From positions 1-41,422 of the forward strand of contig CADAYK010000009.1 in the NCBI GenBank assembly GCA_902792105.1: a DNA stretch of 41,422 nucleotides, written 5' to 3'. Below the pieces are notes generated by a model. That model had not been told where the DNA came from. It made no database searches and saw only the letters and a list, made by a program, of their open reading frames with translations. The stretch's first letter is position 1. Each line of letters starts with the position of its first letter. Below are positions 16,595 through 25,410 of this stretch, piece by piece. Position numbers and translations under genes: made by a program. The stretch is from an uncultured Ruminococcus sp. (GTDB lineage: Bacteria > Bacillota > Clostridia > Oscillospirales > Acutalibacteraceae).

Positions 16595-16675
16595 ATTTAC
16601 TCCTTGATTTTAACTAAACTTAGGATAAACCTGCTTGTTTTTATCCGTACAGCCGCTTTTCGGTTTTGCTCCGGA

Positions 16676-16725
16676 AAGTGCTATTATCGGATTATAATAT
16701 ATTAATAATAGTTATTATAGCACTT
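16676..16725. repeat. AT-rich inverted repeat upstream of the PBP gene
   Basis: AAGTGCTAT (16676-16684) and ATAGCACTT (16717-16725) form a 9-bp stem around a 32-base AT-rich centre with several TATAAT-like strings. It could be an operator or a 5'-UTR hairpin of the PBP message. The rest of 16595-16871 is AT-rich and otherwise empty. Confidence 0.4.
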
Positions 16726-16871
16726 AAAAAGAAAAAAATAAATATCTTAATTCAAATTTTTATTAGAAAAAATAAGATTTATGCCGTCAAATTTTATGAA
16801 CAAACGTGAATACCGGCGTGATTACGGCAAAAACTAAGGTATAGTAAATTTAAATTGATGGGAATGATTGT

Positions 16872-17177
16872 ATGAAAAAGGCAATTTGCATAGCCGTTAC
16901 GGGAGTTATTTTGATCGCGAGCGTGTGCGTCAGCGCGTTCGCGTCGTCGCAAAGCGACGGCAGGGCAGCGGCGGCAGAAACAAAAGTGAACAGATATATT
17001 ATAAAATCGGAAAGCGGAAGGCTTGTTGTGTATAAATCGGGAGATGACACTCCTTTTATGTCTACGGAAACGTTTTCCGGCCATCTGCCAAAAAGTGACG
17101 CGGAAAGGCTTAAGCAGGGAATCGAGGTTGAAGGAGAGCAAAGTCTGAGAAAATCACTTGAGGACTATTGCTCTTAA
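16872..17177 (+). CDS. Small exported protein with BofC C-terminal-like domain
   Basis: 101-residue protein with an N-terminal signal sequence or anchor (about 4-25, ending near AFASS) and a C-terminal half resembling the BofC C-terminal domain: RYIIKSESGRLVVYKSGDDT, then LPKSDAERLKQGIEVEGE and LRKSLEDYCS. In Bacillus, BofC restrains SpoIVB signalling in the forespore intermembrane space; many clostridia have short proteins with only this domain and unknown role. Assignment by remembered sequence pattern, fairly good. GGGA precedes the ATG at 16872 by 8 bases. It stands alone, divergent from the PBP gene. Confidence 0.65.
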   Translation: MKKAICIAVTGVILIASVCVSAFASSQSDGRAAAAETKVNRYIIKSESGRLVVYKSGDDTPFMSTETFSGHLPKSDAERLKQGIEVEGEQSLRKSLEDYCS

Positions 17178-17345
17178 TTATACTTTTTCGCGCTGCCGCG
17201 TTACGCGTTGCTCATTTGTCAAAGCGTGCTGTTTTTCGGATTCATCCGTCAGGCGGCGCGCTTTTTGCACTGCCTGTGACAGGCTTGGACGTCGGCCGCT
17301 AATCAAGTCACGCAACAGCGCCTTGTACTTTTATTGGATTTCTGC
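17178..17345. other. Intergenic block with imperfect palindrome and an open minus-strand frame
   Basis: The 294-bp gap before fabK begins with a block richer in G+C than its surroundings. Its ends are imperfectly complementary (GCGCTGCCGCGTTAC near 17191 with GTCACGCAACAGCGC near 17306), and it holds the small hairpin GCCTG-TGA-CAGGC. On the minus strand about 50 codons are open, ending at 17178, rich in Arg, Lys, Gln and Glu, but with no ATG and no good ribosome site. No known gene recognised; it may be a decayed mobile repeat or gene remnant. Confidence 0.4.
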
Positions 17346-17347
17346 AA

Positions 17348-17376
17348 TTGACATTTACGCTGTTTTGGGGTATTAT
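17348..17376 (+). promoter_or_regulatory. Promoter of the fatty-acid synthesis operon
   Basis: Near-consensus TTGACA (17348-17353), a 17-bp spacer, TATTAT (17371-17376). A ~90-base leader follows with a small hairpin ATTGCT-GTTT-AGCAAT. No FapR- or FabT-like palindrome was recognised around it. Confidence 0.8.
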
Positions 17377-17471
17377 AGAATCAATAATGCCATACGCATT
17401 TATATTGGGTTTTTTTAGTTAAAATATTGCTGTTTAGCAATAAAAATATGTGATCAAAGGAGACTGTACAT

Positions 17472-18422
17472 ATGATTTCTACTGTCATAGATCAAGAACT
17501 CGGACTTGAGTTTCCTCTGTTTCAGGGAGGAATGGCTTGGGTAGCCGACGCTTCTCTTGCCGCAGGTGTTTCAAACGCGGGCGGTCTGGGAATAATCGCG
17601 GCTATGAATTCAAACGGCGAGCAGCTCAGAGCCGAAATAAAAAAGTGCAAGGAGCTTACAGACAAGCCCTTCGGTGTTAATATAATGCTCATGAGCCCGT
17701 TTGCCGACGAGGTTTCGGACGTTGTGGTTGAGGAAGGCATAAAGGTTGTTACAACCGGAGCCGGCAACCCGGGAAAATACATGACAAAGTGGAACGAGGC
17801 TGGAATCAAGGTCATTCCTGTTGTGGCAAGCGTCGCTTTGGCGAGAAAGATGGAAAAAAGCGGAGCGTTCGCCCTTATTGCCGAAGGCGGCGAAAGCGGC
17901 GGACACGTTGGCGAGCTCACAACAATGGCGCTTGTTCCCCAGGTGGTCGACGCGGTTTCGATCCCCGTGATCGCGGCAGGCGGCATAGCCGACGGCAGAC
18001 AGCTTGCGGCTGCGTTTATGCTCGGCGCCGTGGGCGTTCAGGTGGGAACAAGATTTTTGGTTGCCGAGGAATGCACAATTTCTCAGGCTTATAAAGATAA
18101 GGTGTTAAAGGCAAAGGATCATGACTCGGTCGTTACGGGCAAGCGCCTCGGTCATCCCGTGCGCTCTATCCGAAACGCCTTTACCAGAGAGTACGCGAAG
18201 GCTGAGTATGATTCCTCAACGGTTTCCGACGAGGAGCTCGAAAAAATGGCTACAGGCGTGCTGAGAATGGCGGCGCGCGAGGGCGACGTAAAGAACGGCT
18301 GTGTTCTTGCCGGACAGGTTGCGAGCATGGTTAAAAAGGAACAGCCGGCGCGTGAGATCATCACCGAGATGTTCGCGCAGGCGGAGGAAGTATTGAACGG
18401 AGCGGCAAAATGGGTAAAATAG
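17472..18422 (+). CDS. fabK: Enoyl-ACP reductase II (FMN-dependent)
   Basis: Last step of each fatty-acid elongation cycle: NAD(P)H-dependent reduction of trans-2-enoyl-ACP using FMN. 316 residues, nitronate-monooxygenase-like TIM barrel. Seen: FPLFQGGMAWVAD (14-26), NIMLMSP, GGESGGHVGE with the His (145) that matches the catalytic histidine of pneumococcal FabK, VIAAGGIADGR, and GVQVGTRFLVAEE for phosphate and flavin binding. AAAGGAG before the ATG. First gene of the operon, overlapping fabD by 13 bases. No fabI is in the window. Being FabK rather than FabI predicts triclosan tolerance (family knowledge). Confidence 0.95.
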   Translation: MISTVIDQELGLEFPLFQGGMAWVADASLAAGVSNAGGLGIIAAMNSNGEQLRAEIKKCKELTDKPFGVNIMLMSPFADEVSDVVVEEGIKVVTTGAGNPGKYMTKWNEAGIKVIPVVASVALARKMEKSGAFALIAEGGESGGHVGELTTMALVPQVVDAVSIPVIAAGGIADGRQLAAAFMLGAVGVQVGTRFLVAEECTISQAYKDKVLKAKDHDSVVTGKRLGHPVRSIRNAFTREYAKAEYDSSTVSDEELEKMATGVLRMAAREGDVKNGCVLAGQVASMVKKEQPAREIITEMFAQAEEVLNGAAKWVK

Positions 18423-19318
18423 CGTTTGTTTTTTCGGGACAGGGTGCTCAGTACAGCGGAATGGGCAAGGCTGTCAGCGAGGCATATCCGTCCGCAAAGG
18501 CAGTATTCGACATGGCGGACAGCGTACGCGGCGGCACCTCCGGGCAGTGCTTTGAGGGCACGGCAGAGGAGCTTTGTCAAACCGTAAATACCCAGCCCTG
18601 TGTTTTCACCGCCGATTTGGCGGCGGCGTACGCGCTTAAGGAAGCGGGGATCATTCCCGACTGTGTCGCAGGATTTTCGCTCGGCGAAATCGCGGCGCTT
18701 GCGTTTTCGGGTATGCTTACGGATGAAGAAGCGTTTAAGCTGGTTTGCCGCAGAGGCGAGCTTATGGACAAGGCGGCAAAGGAAAATCCCGGAGCCATGG
18801 CGGCGGTAATGAAGATCACCCCCGAAAAAACCGAAGAAATCTGCGCGCGCTTTGACAAAACCTACCCGGTGAACTATAACTCTCCGGCACAGACAGTGGT
18901 TGCCACCACAAGCGAAAACGCCGAGGCGTTTTGCGAGGCTGTGAAGGAGGCAGGCGGCAGGGCAAAGCTGCTTGCGGTGAGCGGAGCGTTCCATTCGCCG
19001 TTTATGGCTGACGCGGCAGACGGTCTGGCGGAGTATATGAAGGATGTTGAATTTTCCGAGCCGAAAATCCAAATTTATTCCGATGTGACCGCCAAGCCCT
19101 ATGAGGGAGATTACAAGGCTCTTGTAAGGGCTCAGGTCGAAAGCCCCGTAAAGTGGCAGACAATAGTAGAAAATATGATCGCAGACGGAGTAGACACCTT
19201 TATTGAGGTGGGCGTCGGCAAAACCCTGACGGGACTGATCAAGCGCATAAACGGCGACGTAAAGGCGTTTAAGGCGGAAACCCCCGAGGATATAGAAATA
19301 ATCAAAACAGAAATATAA
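18410..19318 (+). CDS. fabD: Malonyl-CoA:ACP transacylase
   Basis: Moves malonyl from CoA to acyl carrier protein to feed chain elongation. 302 residues, starting MGKIAFVFSGQGAQYSGMG, the standard FabD opening. The nucleophile is S90 in AGFSLGE, where most homologues have GHSLGE; the His-to-Phe change next to the nucleophile is unusual but seen-position only. The catalytic His is in GAFHSPFM (H195). ACGGAG 7 bases upstream of the ATG lies inside the end of fabK, so translation is coupled. Confidence 0.96.
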   Translation: MGKIAFVFSGQGAQYSGMGKAVSEAYPSAKAVFDMADSVRGGTSGQCFEGTAEELCQTVNTQPCVFTADLAAAYALKEAGIIPDCVAGFSLGEIAALAFSGMLTDEEAFKLVCRRGELMDKAAKENPGAMAAVMKITPEKTEEICARFDKTYPVNYNSPAQTVVATTSENAEAFCEAVKEAGGRAKLLAVSGAFHSPFMADAADGLAEYMKDVEFSEPKIQIYSDVTAKPYEGDYKALVRAQVESPVKWQTIVENMIADGVDTFIEVGVGKTLTGLIKRINGDVKAFKAETPEDIEIIKTEI

Positions 19319-19343
19319 AAAGCACCCTTAACAGGAGGTACTT

Positions 19344-20087
19344 ATGAATTTTGAAAATAAAACAGCCGTTGTAACGGGCGGCTCAAGAGGCATAGGCCTT
19401 GCAATCGCGAAAAAGCTTGCGCAAAACGGCGCGAATATCGCGATTTTATATGTCGGCGACGAAAGCGAGGGCTTAAACGCAAAGCAGGAGCTTTCGGAGT
19501 ATGGCACCAAGGTAGAACAGTATTTTTGCGACGTTTCCGATTTTGACAAGTCCAAAGAGGTCGTAGACAAGGTGATTGAGGACTTCGGCGGAATTGACAT
19601 TCTTATAAACAACGCCGGAATCACGCGCGACAAGCTGGTTCTTAAAATGGAGGAAGCCGATTTTGACGCGGTCATAGGCGTAAATCTTAAGGGTACCTTC
19701 AATATGATCAAGCATACCTACAAGAACTTTATGAAGAAGCGCGGCGGCAGAATTGTAAGCACCTCCTCGATCGTAGGCTTGATAGGTAACTCCGGTCAGG
19801 CGAACTACTCCGCTTCAAAGGCGGGAATCATCGGTTTAACAAAGTCGGTTGCGCGCGAGCTCGCCGGCAGGGGCGTAACCGTAAACGCCGTGGCTCCGGG
19901 CTATATCGGCACCGAAATGACGAACGTGCTACCGGAAAAAGTCAAGGAGACAATGAAGGCTCAAATTCCGGCAAAGCGCATAGGCACTCCCGAGGATGTT
20001 GCGAACGTTGTGGCGTTCCTTTGCTCGGACGAGGCGGCTTATGTTACGGGCGAGGTTATCCGCGTTGACGGCGGACTTGCCATATAA
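19344..20087 (+). CDS. fabG: 3-oxoacyl-ACP reductase
   Basis: NADPH-dependent reduction of 3-ketoacyl-ACP; SDR fold, 247 residues. Glycine-rich TGGSRGIG (11-18), NNAG (89-92), catalytic Ser142, Tyr155 and Lys159 in YSASK, and the C-terminal GEVIRVDGG. AGGAGG precedes the ATG. It lies 25 bases after fabD. Confidence 0.97.
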   Translation: MNFENKTAVVTGGSRGIGLAIAKKLAQNGANIAILYVGDESEGLNAKQELSEYGTKVEQYFCDVSDFDKSKEVVDKVIEDFGGIDILINNAGITRDKLVLKMEEADFDAVIGVNLKGTFNMIKHTYKNFMKKRGGRIVSTSSIVGLIGNSGQANYSASKAGIIGLTKSVARELAGRGVTVNAVAPGYIGTEMTNVLPEKVKETMKAQIPAKRIGTPEDVANVVAFLCSDEAAYVTGEVIRVDGGLAI

Positions 20088-20109
20088 AATCAGGAATACG
20101 GAGGAAATT

Positions 20110-21339
20110 ATGGCAAGAAGAGTAGTCGTAACAGGCTTGGGCGCGATCAGCCCTGTCGGAAATGATGTTCCGACAATGTGGCAGAATATGCTCGACGGCG
20201 TAAACGGCATTGAAACAATAACACGCTTTGACACAAGCGATTTAAAGGTTCACATAGCAGGCACGGTCAAGGACTTTGAGCCTGAAAAATATTTTGAAAA
20301 AAGGGAAGCAAAAAAGCTGGATCTCTATTGCCAGTACGCAATGGCGGCGGCTCAGCAGGCGGTTGACGACAGCGGTATCATAGGCACTATCGACGAAAAC
20401 CGCCTGGGCGTTTACATCGGCGCCGGGATCGGCGGACTTGAAACCTTTGTAAAGAACACGATCGGTCTTGATCACGGCGGACCGCGCAAGGTAAGCCCGT
20501 TCTTCATCCCCATGATGATAGGCAACATCGCAACAGGCAACGTTGCTATCCGCTTTGGCGCCAAGGGCGTTACGCTTTCGGTTATGAGCGCCTGCGCGAC
20601 CGGAACAAACTCGATCGGCGAGGCTTTCCACGCAGTAAAGGACGGATATGCCGACGCGATCATCGCGGGCGGCGCCGAGGCTGTTTTGGCTCCGCTTACA
20701 ATTTGCGGGTTCCAGAATATGAAGGCGCTGTCAACCAATCCCGACCCAGAAAAGGCTTCGCGCCCGTTCGACAAGGACCGTGACGGCTTTGTAATGGGCG
20801 AGGGAGCAGGCATACTCATCCTTGAAGAATACGAGCATGCAAAGGCTCGCGGCGCCAAGATTTATGCCGAGTTCTGCGGCTACGGAAACACCTGCGACGC
20901 TCACCATATCACGGCACCCGATCCCGAGGGAGCAGGCTTGCAAAAGGCGATCGAAATCGCCTTTGAGGAAGCTCAGGTTCCGGATGACGCGCAAATTTAC
21001 ATTAACGCGCACGGCACCTCCACCCACCTTAACGACATGACCGAAACAATGGCGATCAAGGGCGCGCTCGGCGAAAAGGCTTATGACTGCAACATAAGTT
21101 CAACCAAGTCGATGACAGGTCATATGCTCGGCGCTACGGGAGCGATCGAGGCTATTGCCGCCGTTAAGGCAATCGACGAAGGTATGATCCCTCCGACAAT
21201 CAACCTCGACGAGCCCGACGAGGGACTCGATCTCAACTATACACCCAAGACCGCGGTTAAGCGCGACATAAACGTTGCCGCTTCAACAAACCTCGGCTTC
21301 GGCGGTCACGACGCCTGCGTTGTATTTAAGAAGATTTAA
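20110..21339 (+). CDS. fabF: Beta-ketoacyl-ACP synthase II
   Basis: Condensing enzyme of chain elongation, 409 residues. The Cys-His-His triad is complete: C162 in MSACATGTN, H301 in NAHGTST, H338 in TGHMLGATGA. The N-terminus MARRVVVTGLGAISPVGN fits the family, so the ATG at 20110 is chosen; the frame is open farther upstream into fabG but GGAGG at 20100-20104 marks this start. 22 bases after fabG. The initiating synthase FabH is not in this window. Confidence 0.97.
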   Translation: MARRVVVTGLGAISPVGNDVPTMWQNMLDGVNGIETITRFDTSDLKVHIAGTVKDFEPEKYFEKREAKKLDLYCQYAMAAAQQAVDDSGIIGTIDENRLGVYIGAGIGGLETFVKNTIGLDHGGPRKVSPFFIPMMIGNIATGNVAIRFGAKGVTLSVMSACATGTNSIGEAFHAVKDGYADAIIAGGAEAVLAPLTICGFQNMKALSTNPDPEKASRPFDKDRDGFVMGEGAGILILEEYEHAKARGAKIYAEFCGYGNTCDAHHITAPDPEGAGLQKAIEIAFEEAQVPDDAQIYINAHGTSTHLNDMTETMAIKGALGEKAYDCNISSTKSMTGHMLGATGAIEAIAAVKAIDEGMIPPTINLDEPDEGLDLNYTPKTAVKRDINVAASTNLGFGGHDACVVFKKI

Positions 21340-21406
21340 GGCAATTCGCGCTAAGGCTTTGCGGAATTGATCTCAAGCATATCCAGCCGAAAGGAAGATA
21401 CTGTTA

Positions 21407-21859
21407 ATGTTTAATATTGAAGAAATCAAGAAATTAATTACACTGCTCGAGGACTCTTCACTGTCGGTGCTCGAAGTTGAGTCAGACGACAATAAGGTAA
21501 GGCTCGAAAAGGCAACCCAGGGCTCGCCCATGGTTTCGGTTGCCAACAATAATCCCGTGGTCGCTGCTTCCGAAGCGGCTGTTCCCGAAGTGGCTGTTCC
21601 CGAGGCTTCGGCGGACGCGGAAAGCGGCAGGGTGATCAAAGCGCCTATTGTCGGCGTGTTCTATGTTGCGCCTTCTCCCGAAAGCGACCCGTATGTAACC
21701 GTAGGAAAAAAGGTTAAGAAGGGCGACGTTGTCTGCATTATCGAGGCAATGAAGTGCATGAATGAAATACAGGCTGAGGAGGACGGCGAAATAACAGCCG
21801 TGCTTGCCAATAACAGCGATTTGGTAGAATACGGTCAGCCGCTTTTCAGCATTAAATAA
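21407..21859 (+). CDS. accB: Acetyl-CoA carboxylase biotin carboxyl carrier protein
   Basis: Carries biotin between the carboxylase and the carboxyltransferase of acetyl-CoA carboxylase. 150 residues: an N-terminal helix region, an Ala/Pro/Val-rich hinge (about 45-72, with a repeated [10 protein letters not shown] pattern) and a biotinyl domain. The biotinylated lysine is K116 in IEAMKCMNE; the Cys after it replaces the usual Leu. Weak hairpin (CAATTC with GAATTG) in the 67-base gap after fabF. A biotin ligase must act from elsewhere. Confidence 0.96.
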   Translation: MFNIEEIKKLITLLEDSSLSVLEVESDDNKVRLEKATQGSPMVSVANNNPVVAASEAAVPEVAVPEASADAESGRVIKAPIVGVFYVAPSPESDPYVTVGKKVKKGDVVCIIEAMKCMNEIQAEEDGEITAVLANNSDLVEYGQPLFSIK

Positions 21860-21868
21860 GAGGTACAT

Positions 21869-22288
21869 ATGAATCAGGAAGAAATAAAAAAGATTTTACC
21901 CCACCGCGACAATATGCTGCTTGTTGAGCAGTCGGAGGTTGTTGACGACGTAACCGCCAAGGGCAGCTACACGATCAGGGGCGACGAGTTTTTCTTGCAG
22001 GGGCATTTTCCGGGCAATCCCGTTGTTCCGGGAGTTATCCTGTGCGAAATGATGGGACAGGCGAGCTGCTGTCTGCTTGCCGACAAGGTTAAAGACTGCA
22101 CTCCCTACTTTACAAAAATGAACAACGTAAAGTTCAAAAATCCCGTTAAACCGGGCGATACTCTTGAAAGCGTGTGCACGCTTACAAAAAACAGAGGTCC
22201 GTTTTACTTTATTGACGCCAAGGGGTATGTTGACGGCAAGCTGTGTGTGAGCGCCGAACTGTCGTTTGCGCTGATTGAAAACAAATAA
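21869..22288 (+). CDS. fabZ: 3-hydroxyacyl-ACP dehydratase
   Basis: Removes water from 3-hydroxyacyl-ACP; hot-dog fold, 139 residues. LPHRDNMLLVE at the start, catalytic H46 in LQGHFPGNPVVPGV and E60 in ILCEMMGQ. AGAGGT precedes the ATG. 9 bases after accB, in the fab/acc order also known from streptococci. Confidence 0.97.
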   Translation: MNQEEIKKILPHRDNMLLVEQSEVVDDVTAKGSYTIRGDEFFLQGHFPGNPVVPGVILCEMMGQASCCLLADKVKDCTPYFTKMNNVKFKNPVKPGDTLESVCTLTKNRGPFYFIDAKGYVDGKLCVSAELSFALIENK

Positions 22289-22350
22289 TGCCGCAGGCTT
22301 AAGGCATATGTTAAACAAATAATAAACTTATAGATCGTGAAGTGAAAATA

Positions 22351-23706
22351 ATGTTTTCTAAGATACTTGTTGCAAACAGAGGAGAAATCGCGGTGCGCAT
22401 AATCCGCGCCTGCCGCGAAATGGGGATTTCCACTGTGGCAATTTATTCCGAGGCGGATAAAAACGCTATGCACGTTCAGCTTGCGGATGAAAGCTACTGC
22501 GTGGGCGGCAACCGTGTTGCCGACAGTTATCTGAATATTCCGGCTATATTAACGGTAGCGGTTGAAAGCGGAGCCCAGGCAATTCATCCGGGCTACGGTT
22601 TGCTGAGTGAAAACGCAAAGTTTGTTTCTTTGTGCGAACAGTGCAACATAAACTTTATCGGTCCCACATCCGAAATGATCGCCATGCTCGGCGATAAGGA
22701 CGCGGCGCGAAAAACCATGAGAGAAGCCGGAGTTCCCGTAACTCCCGGCTGCGACATAGTTGAAAGCGTTGAGGAAGCTAAAGAAAAAGCGGAGAAAATC
22801 GGCTTTCCGCTGCTTATAAAAGCTCGTTCGGGCGGCGGCGGAAGAGGGATCCGCCGGGTTAATACCTTTCGCGATTTTGAGGACGCCTTTTTGTCGGCTT
22901 CCTCAGAGGCTAAGGCGGCGTTCGGCGACGGCGCCTGCTATCTGGAAAAATTTATTTTTCCTGTTAAACACATTGAGATGCAGCTTTTGTGTGACAAATA
23001 CAATAATATAATCTGCCTCGGCGAGCGCGAGTGTTCGGTTCAGCGCAAAAATCAGAAGATGATCGAGGAAAGTCCCAGCCCCGCGCTTGATGAAAAAACC
23101 AGAAAGCAGATGATGATCGCCGCGGTCAAGGCGGCAAAGGCGGTAAATTATGTTAACGCCGGCACCGTTGAGTTTTTGCTTGACAAGCAGAACAACTTCT
23201 ATTTTATGGAGATGAACACCCGTCTGCAGGTTGAGCACGGTGTAACCGAGATGGTAACCGGTCTTGATATTGTGCAGTGGCAGATCCGCATTGCAGCCGG
23301 TGCAAGGCTTACCCGTACCCAGGACAGCATTTTTACTCACGGCAACGTTATCGAGTGCAGAATCAACGCAGAAAATCCGGACAAAAACTTCCGCCCGAGC
23401 TGCGGAAAAATAAAAAGGCTTCACACTCCCGGCGGTTCGTTTGTCCGCTTTGACACAGCGGTGTATCAGGACTATGTTGTGCCGCCGTACTACGACAGCA
23501 TGATCGGCAAGCTCATTGTTCAGGCAAGGAGCCGCGCCGAGGCTATCCGTAAAATGAAGATGGCTCTGTCTGAGCTTACAATTGACGGAATCGACATCAA
23601 CCGCGATATTCTTGCCGAGATTTTGTCGGACGACCGTTTTGTAAGCGGAGAATACACAACCGATTTCATGGAAAACTTTGAGAAACTCAGAAACAAGAAT
23701 TTTTAA
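22351..23706 (+). CDS. accC: Biotin carboxylase subunit of acetyl-CoA carboxylase
   Basis: ATP-dependent carboxylation of biotin on AccB; 451 residues. MFSKILVANRGEIAVRI start, HPGYGLLSENAKF, ATP-grasp glycine loop (ARSGGGGRGIRRV, ~185-197), GERECSVQRKNQK and MNTRLQVEH. The residue after that His is Gly where most homologues have Pro (EHPVTEM), and the glycine loop is followed by RGIRR rather than KGMR. All recognised catalytic residues remain. The ATG at 22351 is used; a GTG at 22342 is in frame and the ribosome site is weak for both. 62 bases after fabZ. Confidence 0.95.
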   Translation: MFSKILVANRGEIAVRIIRACREMGISTVAIYSEADKNAMHVQLADESYCVGGNRVADSYLNIPAILTVAVESGAQAIHPGYGLLSENAKFVSLCEQCNINFIGPTSEMIAMLGDKDAARKTMREAGVPVTPGCDIVESVEEAKEKAEKIGFPLLIKARSGGGGRGIRRVNTFRDFEDAFLSASSEAKAAFGDGACYLEKFIFPVKHIEMQLLCDKYNNIICLGERECSVQRKNQKMIEESPSPALDEKTRKQMMIAAVKAAKAVNYVNAGTVEFLLDKQNNFYFMEMNTRLQVEHGVTEMVTGLDIVQWQIRIAAGARLTRTQDSIFTHGNVIECRINAENPDKNFRPSCGKIKRLHTPGGSFVRFDTAVYQDYVVPPYYDSMIGKLIVQARSRAEAIRKMKMALSELTIDGIDINRDILAEILSDDRFVSGEYTTDFMENFEKLRNKNF

Positions 23707-23727
23707 TGATTCACTGCGGAGACAGTT

Positions 23728-24603
23728 ATGGATTTTTTTTCATTCGTAAAACCGAAAAATGACCTTGAAACGACCTCGGGCAAGCAAAACAACGTGCCTT
23801 TTATTCCCGAGGAAATGTGGGTGAAGTGCCCCAAGTGCAACACCCTTTTGCTCACCACCGACATGGAGGAAAACCTTAATGTTTGCACGACCTGCAATCA
23901 TCATTTTCGCATGAGCGCCAAAAGAAGGATCGCGCTTTTTGCGGACGAAGGCACCTTTACCGAGCACGACGAAGGTCTTAAAAGCACAAATATCCTTGGT
24001 TTTCCGGGTTATGACAAAAAGCTTGAAAAGGCAAGCGACAAGGGCAGCGAAAGCGTCACCTGCGGCACCTGTAAAATCAGCGGAATCGAAACAGTGCTTT
24101 GTGTTATGAACGCCGAGTTTATGATGGGCAGCATGGGCACCGTTACCGGCGAAAAAATCACACGCGCCTTTGAATATGCTACAGACAACAGGCTTCCGGT
24201 TGTGGTTTGCACTGTTTCGGGCGGAGCGAGAATGCAGGAGGGTATTTTGTCGCTTATGCAAATGGCAAAAACCTCAGGCGCGGTCAAGCGCCACAGCGAC
24301 GCAGGGCTTTTGTACATAACTGTGCTAACCGATCCCACAACAGGCGGCGTAACCGCTTCGTTTGCGATGGAAGGCGACATAATACTTGCCGAACCCGATT
24401 GCCTTGTGGCTTTTGCGGGACCGCGCGTAATCGAACAGACCATGAGGCAGAAGCTGCCGAAGGACTTCCAAACTTCGGGCTTTGTAATGCAAAAGGGATT
24501 TATCGACGCGGTCGTCAGCAGGCACAATTTAAAGTCAACCGTGGCAAAGCTTTTAAGGCTTCACGGTTGTATGCCAACAGAAAATGAGGATTCGGTGGAG
24601 TAA
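23728..24603 (+). CDS. accD: Acetyl-CoA carboxylase carboxyltransferase beta subunit
   Basis: Forms malonyl-CoA together with AccA. 291 residues, with the N-terminal zinc ribbon C34-x2-C37 and C53-x2-C56 followed by a crotonase-fold domain (SGGARMQEGILSLMQMAK, PTTGGVTASFAM, FAGPRVIEQT). Full length. It starts 21 bases after accC and ends 2 bases before the accA start codon. Confidence 0.96.
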   Translation: MDFFSFVKPKNDLETTSGKQNNVPFIPEEMWVKCPKCNTLLLTTDMEENLNVCTTCNHHFRMSAKRRIALFADEGTFTEHDEGLKSTNILGFPGYDKKLEKASDKGSESVTCGTCKISGIETVLCVMNAEFMMGSMGTVTGEKITRAFEYATDNRLPVVVCTVSGGARMQEGILSLMQMAKTSGAVKRHSDAGLLYITVLTDPTTGGVTASFAMEGDIILAEPDCLVAFAGPRVIEQTMRQKLPKDFQTSGFVMQKGFIDAVVSRHNLKSTVAKLLRLHGCMPTENEDSVE

Positions 24604-24605
24604 TT

Positions 24606-25391
24606 ATGACAGCTTATGAAAAGGTGATGGCGGCGCGCGACAGCAAAAAGCTGACTGCCGTTGACTATATTGCGCACATGTTCGGCGAAAGCTTTATTGA
24701 GCTTCACGGCGACAGAAGATACGCGGACGACAGGGCTATTATCGCAGGCTTGGCTATGCTTTATGATATGCCCGTTACCGTAATAGGAATTGAAAAGGGA
24801 AGAAACACCCGCGAGCGTATGGAACGCAACTTCGGACAGGCTCATCCCGAGGGTTACCGCAAGGCTTTAAGACTGATGAAGCAGGCGGAAAAGTTCCACC
24901 GTCCGGTGCTTTGCCTTGTTGACACAAGCGGAGCGTTTCCGGGGATCGGAGCCGAGGAACGCGGTCAGGGACAGGCTATTGCCGAAAACCTTATGGAGAT
25001 GATGACTCTTAAAACTCCCGTGCTGACCATTTTGATCGGAGAGGGAGGCAGCGGCGGAGCGCTTGCTTTGGCGGTTGCAGACGAGGTTTGGATGTTTGAA
25101 AACGCCGTTTATTCGGTTATTTCACCCGAGGGCTGCGCTTCGATTTTGTGGAAGGACAGCTCGAAGGCTCCCGAAGCTGCCGAGGCTTTGAAAATGACAG
25201 CTCAGGATTTGTTTGGCCTGGGAGTTATCGAGCGTATTATCCGTCAGCCCAAGGCGGAGGATTCGGCGATGTTTGAAAGCTTTAAGCTTCTTATCAGCCG
25301 TACCTTTGAGAAAAACCTCGAGCTTCCGGTTGACGAGCTTGTTGATAAACGCTACAACCGTTTCCGTCAAATCGGAACTCAGCATATATAA
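24606..25391 (+). CDS. accA: Acetyl-CoA carboxylase carboxyltransferase alpha subunit
   Basis: Partner of AccD. 261 residues: the short form common in Firmicutes, lacking most of the N-terminal helical extension of the E. coli protein. Visible: ELHGDRRYADDRAIIAGLA, GQAHPEGYRKALRLM, DTSGAFPGIGAEERGQ, IGEGGSGGALALAVAD and SVISPEGCASILWKD. Last gene of the operon, followed by a terminator. Confidence 0.97.
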   Translation: MTAYEKVMAARDSKKLTAVDYIAHMFGESFIELHGDRRYADDRAIIAGLAMLYDMPVTVIGIEKGRNTRERMERNFGQAHPEGYRKALRLMKQAEKFHRPVLCLVDTSGAFPGIGAEERGQGQAIAENLMEMMTLKTPVLTILIGEGGSGGALALAVADEVWMFENAVYSVISPEGCASILWKDSSKAPEAAEALKMTAQDLFGLGVIERIIRQPKAEDSAMFESFKLLISRTFEKNLELPVDELVDKRYNRFRQIGTQHI

Positions 25392-25410
25392 TATGATTTT
25401 AATATGATTT

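Noticed and set aside
17377..17471. FapR or FabT operator before fabK
   Set aside because: Only a small ATTGCT/AGCAAT hairpin is present; it does not match the known 17-bp palindromes of either regulator.
18152..19072. 306-codon minus-strand frame across fabK/fabD
   Set aside because: It lies antisense to two certain genes in a G+C-rich stretch; composition (Arg/Cys/His-rich) is that of a shadow frame.
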